In this document: positions 24,601 to 34,727 of the stretch, in pieces
Layout: each line of letters begins with the position of its first letter
Numbering within the stretch: position 1 is the stretch's first letter
NCBI RefSeq assembly: GCF_019649055.1
Contig: NW_026570338.1
Coordinates: 62,001-126,000 of the forward strand
Source: Paramacrobiotus metropolitanus
Lineage: Eukaryota; Tardigrada; Eutardigrada; Parachela; Macrobiotidae
Length of the DNA stretch: 64,000 bases
Reading direction: 5' to 3'
Program-made: the position numbers and the translations under genes
The notes under the pieces: generated by a model
What the model saw: the letters and a program-made list of their open reading frames with translations, nothing else
What the model was told of the DNA's origin: nothing
Database searches by the model: none

Positions 24601-24877
24601 GACCGCCACGAAGGAAGCGGCTGCCAAAGCCGCGGAGGCGGCCGCCGCCCAGCAGGCCGCCAGTGCCGCCGTGAAGAACGCCGCGGAGATGGCGGCGCAG
24701 CAGGCCACCAACAACGTGGTGAAGGTGATGGCGCGGGTGTCGGGTGGGTTGACCATCGGGCTGGGCACGCTGTTCGTGGCGTGGGACGCCTACTGCATGT
24801 ACCGCGACTGCCAGAAGGAGAGTCTGGGCCATGCGTTGCGCCGGCTGGCCGATAATCTGGAGAGTCGCGGGGGATGA
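21643..24877 (+). CDS. Apolipoprotein-L-like protein with alanine-rich helical insert (5' end not found)
   Basis: Three exons are placed: 21643-21912, 22645-23477 and 24506-24877, with clean GTGAGC/CCAG and GTGAGT/AAAG junctions in matching phase. Exon 1 ends with a helical stretch leading into TVSIIGGALAIAGGVVTFAT across the first junction. This glycine-alanine membrane hairpin is typical of apolipoprotein L. The C-terminus GGLTIGLGTLFVAWDAYCMY, followed by ALRRLADNLE, matches the family's conserved end. Between them is an unusual stretch of about 150 residues rich in Ala, Glu and Lys, resembling LEA-type amphipathic helices. Apolipoprotein L proteins are lipid-associated and membrane-inserting. 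The upstream exon with the start codon is missing. Coding GC content is far above that of the surrounding spacers. Confidence 0.7.
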
Positions 24878-26170
24878 GGAATTAGTTGTGGTTAAACGGA
24901 TCTGTGATTGGTTGAATGCTGCGGTGATGTTTTTTCTATGGGTTGTGGGCTGTTTTTTTGATTGCTTGGTTGTGCCAATAGTTTGGTTTAGGGCAGGTGT
25001 CGCTGAGCTGTGTAAATGAATAAAATCCGGTTTTCTTATCCTTTTTTAGTGTGTTTTACGGTGGCGGGGTTGGAAAAACACAGAAATTTGGACGAAATGC
25101 TTTGGTGATTCGCTCCGATTTGTGTTGCAAAGGTTGTCCTGTCAGAATGAATCGAGGAATCCCAAGTAGGAAACAAACTAACACAAAATGCCGAACAAAA
25201 CCAGCACGCGAATGTAATATTGTTAAGTACACTTCATTTGGAGATTTTCGATTCAGAGGTGAAAATTGGGGCTTATACACAGCTGATGTATTGGGTGAAG
25301 TTCAGTATAATACAGTACAATATGTACAAGTACACAGCTTTACTTTACACTCTACAGAGAATGCGAATGCTTCGGCTCTGCGTACTTAATAACCGGAAAA
25401 TGAAATGTTCTGTATATTTGCGGGATCACCGGATTGATAATAGTGTCGTCCTAACTTTTAGAGTTGAGGGCTGCTCCCGGCTGAGCAAAAGTGTAAAGTT
25501 ATAAGGGATGTGTAAGTATCTGTATACGTAAGCGGTGCGGCACTGTGTGCCGTGTATCCGGCTCGTACACTGTAGAATGCGATTTTATTTCAAACCATCA
25601 CATAAACACGTGTCAGAGAAACAGTTACAAAAACAACAGCTCGTTATAGGTAAATACACTGTTGCTCGTACGCAACTCAAAACCAACCAACCAGTAATTT
25701 TTATTCTGCACCGCGATATTGCGGGTATTCGAGCATTCCACACCATAAATGCTTTTCGTATACCGTTACCACCACCCGTCGGGCTCTTCTCGGATATTCT
25801 TTCTAAATCCCATCGCATCCGGAACGGCTGTACTAGTAACATTTTTAAATCCGACCATTGTCTGAATTATCTGATTTTTGAAATAACCAATCCGTATGTC
25901 AAATCGGACCGGATCGGCTATTCCGATGCGCCGGCCGATTTTCATTTCTCAGTATCGTTTTGAGATTGCAGAGTCTGTGTTTCATTCCTTTCCGTAGTTT
26001 TAAATCTTCGAAATATCTCGGTAAACTTTTCGAAATCTTCTAATTCTATGTGCATGCCTTCAGGAAGCATCACCGGTGTATTCTGGACAGTCATACACGA
26101 CACCGGCAAAACATTTCGCACGTGAATTCCACTTAACGTAGGAGCCGGTGATAACTTTACAGCCAGAACA
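24878..26170. other. 3' flank of ApoL-like gene and 5' flank of BTB gene
   Basis: An AATAAAATC signal occurs near 25019. Two open frames (25051-25389 and 25535-25963, plus) have no recognisable domain and no splice support. The right part should hold the BTB gene promoter. Confidence 0.4.
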
Positions 26171-27678
26171 ATGTCTGCCCAACCATCCAGCTCCGGACGA
26201 CGCGGGGGACGAGGCCGTGGGGGACGGGGACGCGGCGGCAGCGTGAACGGTTCGCGGGACACCGGGGACTTTAGCGACGTACAGTTCACCGTCGGACAAC
26301 AATTCGGACCAGCGGAGATTTTCTCGGCTCACAAGTAAGCACTGACCGGCGCGCTCTGCTAATAACTCGACTGTGGGCTGTTCAATTTTGTGTTGCCCTG
26401 CAGGCACGTTCTGGGCCTGCGTAGCGCCGTGTTTGCTACGATGTTCGACGGAAGTGCCGCTGCGGATCGGAAGAATTATGTGGACATTCCGGATGTTGCT
26501 CCCGTTGCGTTTGCTAATATGCTCAGGTTGGCACTGTCCATAATACTTTGTAATATTAGTGTAGCAGCAAAACTTTTCCTTTTCACCGTACGATACACAG
26601 CCCAGTGGAGTGTTGGCGTGGAGTGTCATAATGGTGCAACCAAAGTATACTGTATGCGTTATTTCGGCCACTGCTTGTTTTGCAGGTTCCTGTACACGGA
26701 CACGGTGGATTTGCGTACGGACAACGTCGACGCCACGATGATGTGCGCGGACAAGTACGAGGTGCCGCTGCTGGTGGAGAAATGCTGGGAGTTGATGAGC
26801 GCCCATCTGGCCGTGGACAACTGCCTGTTCATCCTGGAAAATGTTCGTTACACTTCTCGATTTGTGTAACCCGGGTTCGTACGATTGTTAACAGAACTCG
26901 TTTGCAGTGTTGTATCGAGACGATTGTGCAGCGCTGCCTGGAATTCATCGACAAATTCGCTGACAACGTCCTCGCTTCGGACGGTGTGGCGGCCCTGGGA
27001 AAGGGGACGCTGGCCAAGATCCTGCAGCGTGATACGCTGTCGGTCAAGGAGCAGAACGTCTACTTGGCGGCTGAGAAGCAAGTTGGAGAGCTCTGATCAG
27101 GTCACGAGCTGCTCACATTAATATCTCATGTCATCCATGCAGGTGGGCGTTGAACGAGTGCACTGTTCGCAAACTGGAACCGTCCGGTGCCCATCGCCGT
27201 CAGGTGCTGGAGGAAGTGCTGTATCTCGTGCGGTTTCCCTTGATGAGTTATGCCCAGCTGGCCGAAGGACCCGGAAAGGTCGGTGTAGGAACCACAATCT
27301 TAATTTGTGCAACTATGCAAAACAAGGAGAGCCAGCGTTTTCTCTATTTATGCATCACTGAAGCTGCATTATTTTACAGCTAGCTCTAAACTAGTTCGCT
27401 AGCTAATTAATTCTAGATAACGGTTAGCGATTTAACGGTTTTTGCAGAGTGGTCTGCTACTGGAATCCGAGATGCGCGACCTGTACCAGTACAAGTTCTC
27501 CGCTACGAAACCACCGCTGGCCTTCTCCACGGAGTCTCGCCCCGGCCACGCTAACCGTATCGATGAGCCTATCGCCGGCCCCGCCTACCCTGTCGCTGCG
27601 ATCATCTTTGACCATCAGGAAAAGGTCTTTGTGAAGCTGACTATGGACGCGGAAACCTGGGTTCCCGGCGAGATTATC

Positions 27679-27688
27679 GGCATGCGGG
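27679..27688. repeat. Target-site duplication, left copy
   Basis: GGCATGCGGG, identical to 34464-34473. It encodes the host codons for G-M-R. Length is 9-10 bp, depending on whether the last G belongs to the host. Confidence 0.9.
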
Positions 27689-27690
27689 AG

Positions 27691-27713
27691 AGAATGTCTG
27701 AGTTAGGACATTA
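27691..27713 (+). repeat. Left terminal inverted repeat
   Basis: 23 bp, perfectly complementary to 34439-34461. Just inside lies a second small hairpin (TTGGTTTAAAGT and TTTAAACCAA, about 27722-27743). Confidence 0.93.
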
Positions 27714-27744
27714 GCGATAACTTGGTTTAAAGTTTTAAACCAAT

Positions 27745-28760
27745 AGAACCACCAGTGAACCACCGGTGAACCAACATATTTCATGTACCGCACATCTCTC
27801 CCTGCGCTCACCCCACTTTGCTTGAACCCAGTAAACCAAGTGAACCACAGTGAACCACCATTGAACCACCAGCGAACCACCGGTGGACCAACATATTTCA
27901 TGTACCGCGCATCTCTCCCTGCGCTCACCCCGCTTTGCGTGAACCCAGTAAACCAAGTGAACCACAGTGAACCACCATTGAACCACCAGTGAACCACCGG
28001 TGGACCAACATATTTCATGTACCGCACATCTCTCCCTGCGCTCACCCCACTTTGCTTGAACCCAGTAAACCAAGTGAACCACAGTGAACCACCATTGAAC
28101 CACCAGTGAACCACCGGTGAACCAACATATTTCATGTACCGCGCATCTCTCCCTGCGCTCACCCCACTTTGCTTGAACCCAGTAAACCAAGTGAACCACA
28201 GTGAACCACCATTGAACCACCAGTGAACCACCGGTGAACCAACATATTTCATGTACCGCGCATCTCTCCCTGCGCTCACCCCGCTTTGCTTGAACCCAGT
28301 AAACCAAGTGAACCACAGTGAACCACCAGTGAACCACCGGTGGACCAACATACTTCATGTACCGCGCATCTCTCCCTGCGCTCACCCCACTTTGCGTGAA
28401 CCCAGTAAACCAAGTGAACCACAGTGAACCACCATTGAACCACGAGTGAACCACCGGTGAACCAACATATTTCATGTACCGCACATCTCTCCCTGCGCTC
28501 ACCCCACTTTGCTTGAACCCAGTAAACCAAGTGAACCACAGTGAACCACCATTGAACCACCAGTGAACCACCGGAGAACCAACATATTTCATGTACCGCG
28601 CATCTCTCCCTGCGCTTACCCCGCTTTGCGTGAACCCAGTAAACTAAGTGAACCACAGTGAACCAACATATTTCATGTGCACACCATCCCTACCTGCGCT
28701 CATCTCACTTTGTTTGTACCAAATAAACCTAGTGAACCACTATGAACCAAAATATATTAT
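27745..28760 (-). repeat. 117-bp tandem array, left arm
   Basis: About eight 117-bp units, the innermost degenerate (28665-28760). Each unit is itself built from short TGAACCACC-type words and holds the constant block CATATTTCATGTACCGCGCA. 117 is a multiple of three and several frames lack stops, so long open frames of 126-285 codons appear on the minus strand. These are repeat artefacts. Confidence 0.93.
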
Positions 28761-31063
28761 GTCCCGACAGGCTAAATGTCAAAATGTCGGGATGTGAATT
28801 CACCGCCTAAACGAATAATTTTCGAGTGTTGAGGTGTGAATCTGTAGCTGCCAAACTCTAAACACGCACCCATTCCATACATTTTCACGAAATTGTACGA
28901 CGCTACGCAAACATTTTTGATACAAATTTGCTATGAATAATGTCTGCCGAAACGTCCTAGTTCGACGTATACGGAGTACAAACAATCCACAACATTCGTA
29001 GAAAAATTTTTACGCATTTCCATTTTATTTTACAACCCAAAAGCAGAAAAAAACGATTGTTGGGCAACATTTGCGGCGAACTTTTTGAACGGTTAATGAG
29101 CAAAATCATCCACCACACGTCTCTAACGCCTTAACGTTTTTGACGGTTGCGAGCATTTGCATGGCTGTGGTGACCGATCACGCAAACAGTACCCTTATTC
29201 GTCTTCGCAGCGGCTTCGCGTCAATGATATGTGAGCGGCTATACATACGGCCCCGATAATAAGTAAGAGAAAAGCTATGCAAAATAAAAAGCAAGGGCAC
29301 AGAAATCATGTCCGTCATGGCCCGAGTCAAGCATTCTTAGTTTCCGTTTTTCAGACAAAGCGCGCTTTTGCAAGCTTCTAAAGTACAGTATTCGGAAAAG
29401 TACTCTGAAAATAAGAAAAACCGTAATAAACTAGTTTCGCTTAAATTTTTATCAACGTTAAAAACTCATCAGGCTGCAAGCCCCATATTCCTGAAAAAAC
29501 TGTGACAAATAAAAATTAAACGGTTACGATGGAAAAAACGCTTTAAAGGGTTGCTGTAGGTTGCGCAATTCACTTGCATGGCTAGTTCGCTTTTCTTTTT
29601 ACTTTATGCTCCTTCATTAGGAGCTTAAAGCTTATGAAATGGATGTACAGTATTTGCATGTCTAATGCTAGATCCAGAATGGATCCAGGGACAGAGACCT
29701 AAACGGAATAGATCCTGTGGAGTGAGCAATGCGATCTGGATTGCGAACTATGTGGAAACACAAGACGTCGCACCGCCAATTGCTGACTTTAATAATATTT
29801 AAAGTCTGGACAACAGAAAATCAACACTGATCGGCGCAGCTCGATCGTAAATCGTAGAGCCAATTCTACGCCGTGCAGCACATGCTATGCCGCGCCCACT
29901 AACAAAACGCAAGCCAATCCGAAGCGAGACACAACACAGACACGTAATCCATCGGCGTAGCGCCTAGCGCCTCAGGCGTGAACGCTAGTGATCCCTCGCC
30001 TCACACATGTAACCGGCAAAACTGTACAGATGGATGAAGCTCTAGTTATTACAACACCACCTCCGTAAATCTTGCTTGACCGCTTTTTTACAGTTGTTAG
30101 TGTACTCGCTAGCGTACGGTTCTGTCAAGGTGCAATGTAAATTTCTTTGTATGTACCAGAAACTTGGTACGACGCTGCAGCGATCTGTGCCATGCTTCAC
30201 GCACGTGGTGATATTTCGGCAATAATGTCCCTTTCGAACGCATTTAAATGGTAACCGAGGAACAATGATCCCTTTTTGAACTGTTGTTTTTTTTAATTGT
30301 CAGTTGTGGTGGCGCAATGTAACACACGTGGCCGTTTCGATGTGGTCCCGGAATAGCCTGAAATCCACATTCCTATGTAATACTTTCATCTGATTGAAAA
30401 GTTCACGTTTTCGTAACGGTGACATGGCGGGAAATGCACATTTCGCTAAGACACGCCAGTGTATTTGGAAAACTGCTCGTTCACGCTTTCACACTTTTGT
30501 GTGACATTGCTTTGTTAGGAGTTTGACTTGGTGAAGTCCATTTGGCCGTATCGCAAAGTAAAATAATGTAGGCGGCAAAATTTTCGAATATTGTTTTTCT
30601 GGACCGGCGAACAGTTTTACCGGTTTAAGCGCAGGGTCATTTCGCAGAAAATTACTGCATCCGCCCGACTTGCACCACAGAGTGTGGTATAAGGAAAAAT
30701 TCAAGCGCAGTGCACACCGGTGGGAGAAAGGCTAGTGCTGAGTACCCGGCAAGGGGAAGATTGCGCCCTGACCTGAAAGTCGTGCAGATCTATCGGGCGG
30801 ATATAGTATACTACTTCAAACGGGTTTGCTAGTTACAGTGCACGGTTGGGCAAACTGTAGCAGTGCGGCTAGTGCCGCAGTCCAGTTGTGACTCGCTACA
30901 TTATAAATCCACATGCTACATTCGTTTTTCGTTCTTTACTCGTGCAGTAAGCCTCCAAACGAAAAGCAGATCCTTCAGCGTTTTGCGGAGGCACTACTTT
31001 ACTCTACTGAAAGATCTGCGGTGCGTCTGATGAAAGGTTTTTCGATTCGCTTCAAGCCTGCGA

Positions 31064-31110
31064 TACGATAATATAAATTAAAATAAATTAATTTAATTTA
31101 TATTATCGTA
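31064..31110. repeat. AT-rich perfect hairpin inside the core
   Basis: The arm TACGATAATATAAATTAAA (31064-31082) is perfectly mirrored at 31092-31110, with a 9-base loop. It could extrude as a cruciform. Confidence 0.92.
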
Positions 31111-32102
31111 TGGACCTGCATTAACAGGCAAATGGCATACTGGAAATCTTATTTATGTATAGGGAGTATGGCAGAAACTTTAAGGGGGCATCTCCGGGCT
31201 TACCGAAAACCCTTGGTCAATACGCGCATGCATGAACCCATGTTTAGTATTTCATTCGGTACCAGAACCCCAGTGCAAAAGTGCATTTGGCGGTAGTGAC
31301 CGGTGGACAGGCATCATGAGTTTAATACAAGGGTTCTGAGTACGTACGGCCACCGAACATGTGTGCATTGAGTATCAAACACACCAGTTCATGCGGGCAT
31401 TTGGTGACGGTGACCGACGGACAGACATCCTTTTTCGATTGCCGCTGCTCATAGACGACCTTGGCTACGCTTCGGTCAATAAATAAGCTAAATAATAAGT
31501 GTGGGAATAAATAACCTAAGAAAGAGGCTTATTGAACTTTTAACGATATTTTATCAATAGACACGGCTGCACGGCGAGCTCCCGAAATAGGTCATCCAGT
31601 ATTTCGACAGTACCCACAGGAAGGCTGCAAAGGTGACGCAGTCTTAGGTAGGGTTGTACGATGTTTAGCACTATTCGCAAGAGAAGCAGTTGGCAAAAGC
31701 GATTAAATTAACTGCAGCTAATTACCAGGGCAGGTCTCAGTACAGGCAATACCAGTGGCTCGTTACGTCATCACTAGAGTAGTTCGCATATTAGTGCGGC
31801 ACTAGTAAAATGCTGCGGAAAATCGGTTTTCTAGTGTTTCTGTTGAAGGGGATTCGAGCTGCAAAATATACGAATTAAATTCTTTTTTTTATAAAATAGA
31901 AAACCCTTAAATGTGTAATGCGCAGTACTCAAGATCAATTTTTCACTACTTCTTTAATAATCTCGCCATACGAGTGCAGTGTGCGGTACTGTGTGCAACT
32001 GTTCATAATAAATCACCGATGCGTGACTGTATCTTGCTTGGTGTTCTCCCGGTAAATTAGTAACTATTAATTCTTTAATTTTGCACGTTTTGCAAGTTTC
32101 TT

Positions 32103-32474
32103 CTAATTCGTTTCGTTCATAGATTTTGAAATGTTTCGTTGGAATAAATCAACAGAAACCCACTCCTGCAACAATAATTTAGCCGTATACCGGTAGAAAT
32201 CAAGTTGCCAACAGCCGCTTTTGCAACTGCAACTGTAGCACAGTACTTCCATTTCCCATTGCATACTATTATACATTAAAAAAAATCCCAAGTGCAATAC
32301 AAGAGTGAAAACGACTAAAGAAACACAAATAATCTTTGAAAAGCTTAAAGAACTCGGACTTTTACAGTGTTCTTCGGCAGTCTGCGGTACACTAGAGCTT
32401 TCGTCAATGCAAATCCCGCCCAAAGTGGGGTTGCCTATTTTGAGATCTGCCTTGGAATTACAAAAGCTGTGCAA
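32103..32474 (-). CDS. Hypothetical single-pass membrane ORF in the element core
   Basis: A 123-residue open frame with one hydrophobic stretch (IICVSLVVFTLVLHLGFFL) followed by a cysteine-rich segment (CYSCSCKSGCW). It is the longest core frame not made of repeats. No family is recognised, and chance is possible given its length. It lies immediately inside the right repeat arm. Confidence 0.25.
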   Translation of the reverse strand: MHSFCNSKADLKIGNPTLGGICIDESSSVPQTAEEHCKSPSSLSFSKIICVSLVVFTLVLHLGFFLMYNSMQWEMEVLCYSCSCKSGCWQLDFYRYTAKLLLQEWVSVDLFQRNISKSMNETN

Positions 32475-32583
32475 TTTCTAAAAGAATTACGAAATGGGCA
32501 ATGCATCCCGCATCGGATGGGTTGAGTGACTTGAGTAAAATTTCAAAGTCTAGTTCAAGTTTCATTTGGTTTACACTTTACAG

Positions 32584-34240
32584 TAAAGCAAAGTGGGTTG
32601 AGCGCAGGGAGAGATGCGCGGTACATGAAATATGTTGGTTCACCGGTGGTTCACTCGTGGTTCAATGGTGGTTCACTGTGGTTCACTTGGTTTACTGGGT
32701 TCACGCAAAGCGGGGTGAGCGCAGGGAGAGATGCGCCGTACATGAAATATGTTGGTTCACCGGTGGTTCACTGATGGTTCAATGGTGGTTCACTGTGGTT
32801 CACTTGGTTTACTGGATTCAAGCAAAGTGGGGTGAGCGCAGGAAGAGATGTGCGGTACATGAAATATGTTGGTTCACCGGTGGTTCACTGGTGGTTCAAT
32901 GGTGGTTCACTGTGGTTCACTTGGTTTACTGGATTCAAGCAAAGTGGGGTGAGCGCAGGGAGAGATGTGCGGTACATGAAATATGTTGGTTCACCGGTGG
33001 TTCACTGGTGGTTCAATGGTGGTTCACTGTGGTTCACTTGGTTTACTGGGTTCACGCAAAGCGGGGTGAGCGCAGGGAGAGATGCGCCGTACATGAAATA
33101 TGTTGGTTCACCGGTGGTTCACTGATGGTTCAATGGTGGTTCACTGTGGTTCACTTGGTTTACTGGATTCAAGCAAAGTGGGGTGAGCACAGGAAGAGAT
33201 GTGCGGTACATGAAATATGTTGGTTCACCGGTGGTTCACTGGTGGTTCAATGGTGGTTCACTGTGGTTCACTTGGTTTACTGGGTTCACGCAAAGCGGGG
33301 TGAGCGCAGGGAGAGATGCGCGGTACATGAAATATGTTGGTCCACCGGTGGTTCACTGGTGGTTCAATGGTGGTTCACTGTGGTTCACTTGGTTTACTGG
33401 GTTCAAGCAAAGTGGGGTGAGCGCAGGGAGAGATGTGCGGTACATGAAATATGTTGGTTCACCGGTGGTTCACTGGTGGTTCAATGGTGGTTCACTGTGG
33501 TTCACTTGGTTTACTGGGTTCACGCAAAGCGGGGTGAGCGCAGGGAGAGATGTGCGGTACATGAAATATGTTGGTTCACCGGTGGTTCACTGATGGTTCA
33601 ATGGTGGTTCACTGTGGTTCACTTGGTTTACTGGATTCAAGCAAAGTGGGGTGAGCGCAGGAAGAGATGTGCGGTACATGAAATATGTTGGTTCACCGGT
33701 GGTTCACTGGTGGTTCAATGGTGGTTCACTGTGGTTCACTTGGTTTACTGGATTCAAGCAAAGTGGGGTGAGCGCAGGGAGAGATGTGCGGTACATGAAA
33801 TATGTTGGTTCTCCGGTGGTTCACTGGTGGTTCAATGGTGGTTCACTGTGGTTCACTTGGTTTACTGGGTTCACGCAAAGCGGGGTGAGCGCAGGGAGAG
33901 ATGCGCGGTACATGAAATATGTTGGTCCACCGGTTGTTCACTGGTGGTTCAATGGTGGTTCACTGTGGTTCACTTGGTTTACTGGGTTCAAGCAAAGTGG
34001 GGTGAGCGCAGGGAGAGATGTGCGGTCCATGAAATATGTTGGTTCACCGGTGGTTCACTGGTGGTTCAATGGTGGTTCACTGTGGTTCACTTGGTTTACT
34101 GGGTTCACGCAAAGCGGGGTGAGCGCAGGGAGAGATGCGCGGTACATGAAATATGTTGGTTCACCGGTGGTTCACTGATGGTTCAATGGTGGTTCACTGT
34201 GATTCACTTGGTTTACTGGATTCAAGCAAAGTGGGGTGAG
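32584..34240 (+). repeat. 117-bp tandem array, right arm
   Basis: About fourteen 117-bp units, opposite in orientation to the left arm. The landmark GTGAGCGCAGG recurs every 117 bp (for example 32832 and 32949). Two sub-types alternate, one with TTCAAGCAAAGTGGGG and one with TTCACGCAAAGCGGGG. Frame 32501-34249 stays open for 582 codons only because the unit is 39 codons long. Confidence 0.95.
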
Positions 34241-34438
34241 TGCAGTTAGAAATGTCCAGTGCATGGTATTGTCGGTCGGTGGTTTGATGTGGTTCGGTGC
34301 TTTTGGGTGTAACGAGTAAAGTTCGGCCACTGTCATGGGAGTGGTTGAACGGCAGCTTGCTGTCTTCACTTGGTTTACTTGGTTCAAACCAAGAGAACCA
34401 GTCATGGCCTAAGTATTGGTTTAAACCCATTGAACCCT

Positions 34439-34461
34439 TAATGTCCTAACTCAGACATTCT
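34439..34461 (-). repeat. Right terminal inverted repeat
   Basis: Perfect complement of 27691-27713. Confidence 0.93.
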
Positions 34462-34463
34462 AT

Positions 34464-34473
34464 GGCATGCGGG
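34464..34473. repeat. Target-site duplication, right copy
   Basis: GGCATGCGGG, identical to 27679-27688. The host reading continues directly after it. Confidence 0.9.
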
Positions 34474-34727
34474 GCACGCAGTACTTGTGGCGCACAGTGA
34501 CTCAACCGGTGAATGAAGGCCACAGTGAGGATACACGGATTTTGTGGGCTTCCCTTGTCCTGAAGCCGGGCCGCAAACTGCAGGCGGCACTGGAAGGTGG
34601 CGTCTATGACGTGACGTACCACGGAACCAGTGGTGAACAGCATGTTGTGCGCTACAACGGTCTAGACGAGACGGTCGACTTCGCCGCTCTTTGCTTTAAA
34701 AATACTCAGGTGCCCGCTGAGATGTGA

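Larger units (their letters stand above)
28761..32583. other. Unique core of the foldback-like element
   Basis: About 3.8 kb without a recognisable transposase, integrase or other domain. It contains a perfect hairpin (31064-31110), a possible single-pass membrane ORF (32103-32474 minus), and two related patches near 31290 and 31400 around GTGACCGGTGGACAGGCATC-like sequence. It may be captured host sequence or a decayed transposase region. Confidence 0.5.
27689..34463. mobile_element. Foldback-like transposon with tandem-repeat inverted arms
   Basis: The 6,775-bp element has perfect 23-bp terminal inverted repeats (AGAATGTCTGAGTTAGGACA at 27691, mirrored to 34461) and a 10-bp target duplication. 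Inside each end lies an array of 117-bp units, on opposite strands: about 8 copies on the left (27745-28760) and about 14 on the right (32584-34240). Between them is a ~3.8-kb unique core. Long inverted arms built of tandem repeats and a 9-10 bp duplication are the hallmarks of foldback (FB/TU) elements, or of Mutator-like elements that captured repeats. No transposase domain is recognisable, so it is probably non-autonomous. The clean duplication and intact inverted repeats suggest it is young. Confidence 0.88.
26171..34727 (+). pseudogene. BTB-BACK protein gene, last exon split by a transposon
   Basis: Exons are 26171-26334, 26404-26526, 26686-26842, 26908-27077, 27143-27278 and 27448 onward, all in phase. 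The junction 27077/27143 fits a GC-AG intron (GCAAGT donor). An N-terminal RGG-type tract (GRRGGRGRGGRGRGG) precedes a BTB domain: FSDVQFTVG, FSAHKHVLGLRSAVFATMF, then FLYTDTVDL. A BACK-like region (ETIVQRCLEFIDKFADNVL) and a C-terminal domain that may be PHR-like follow, as in BTBD1/2/3/6 proteins, which act as cullin-3 adaptors. In the last exon the reading GEIIGMR is interrupted at 27688 by the mobile element and resumes at 34474 with GTQYLWRTV, ending at 34727. Without the insert the frame is perfect. As it stands, translation runs a few codons into the element and stops at 27714. Confidence 0.75.

Noticed and set aside
26060-26806. 248-codon minus-strand frame
   Set aside because: Antisense of BTB exons 1-3 and their introns; the plus-strand reading has recognisable BTB motifs and phase-correct splicing.
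27674-28656. Open frames of 126-285 codons on the minus strand
   Set aside because: Same 117-bp repeat in the left arm, read in overlapping frames.
27745-34240. CRISPR array
   Set aside because: Units are 117 bp with no unique spacers, in opposite orientations at the ends of a transposon, in animal DNA.
32501-34249. 582-codon open frame on the plus strand
   Set aside because: It is the 117-bp repeat array read in one of several open frames; the repeat length is a multiple of three. No domain, and it lies inside a transposon arm.
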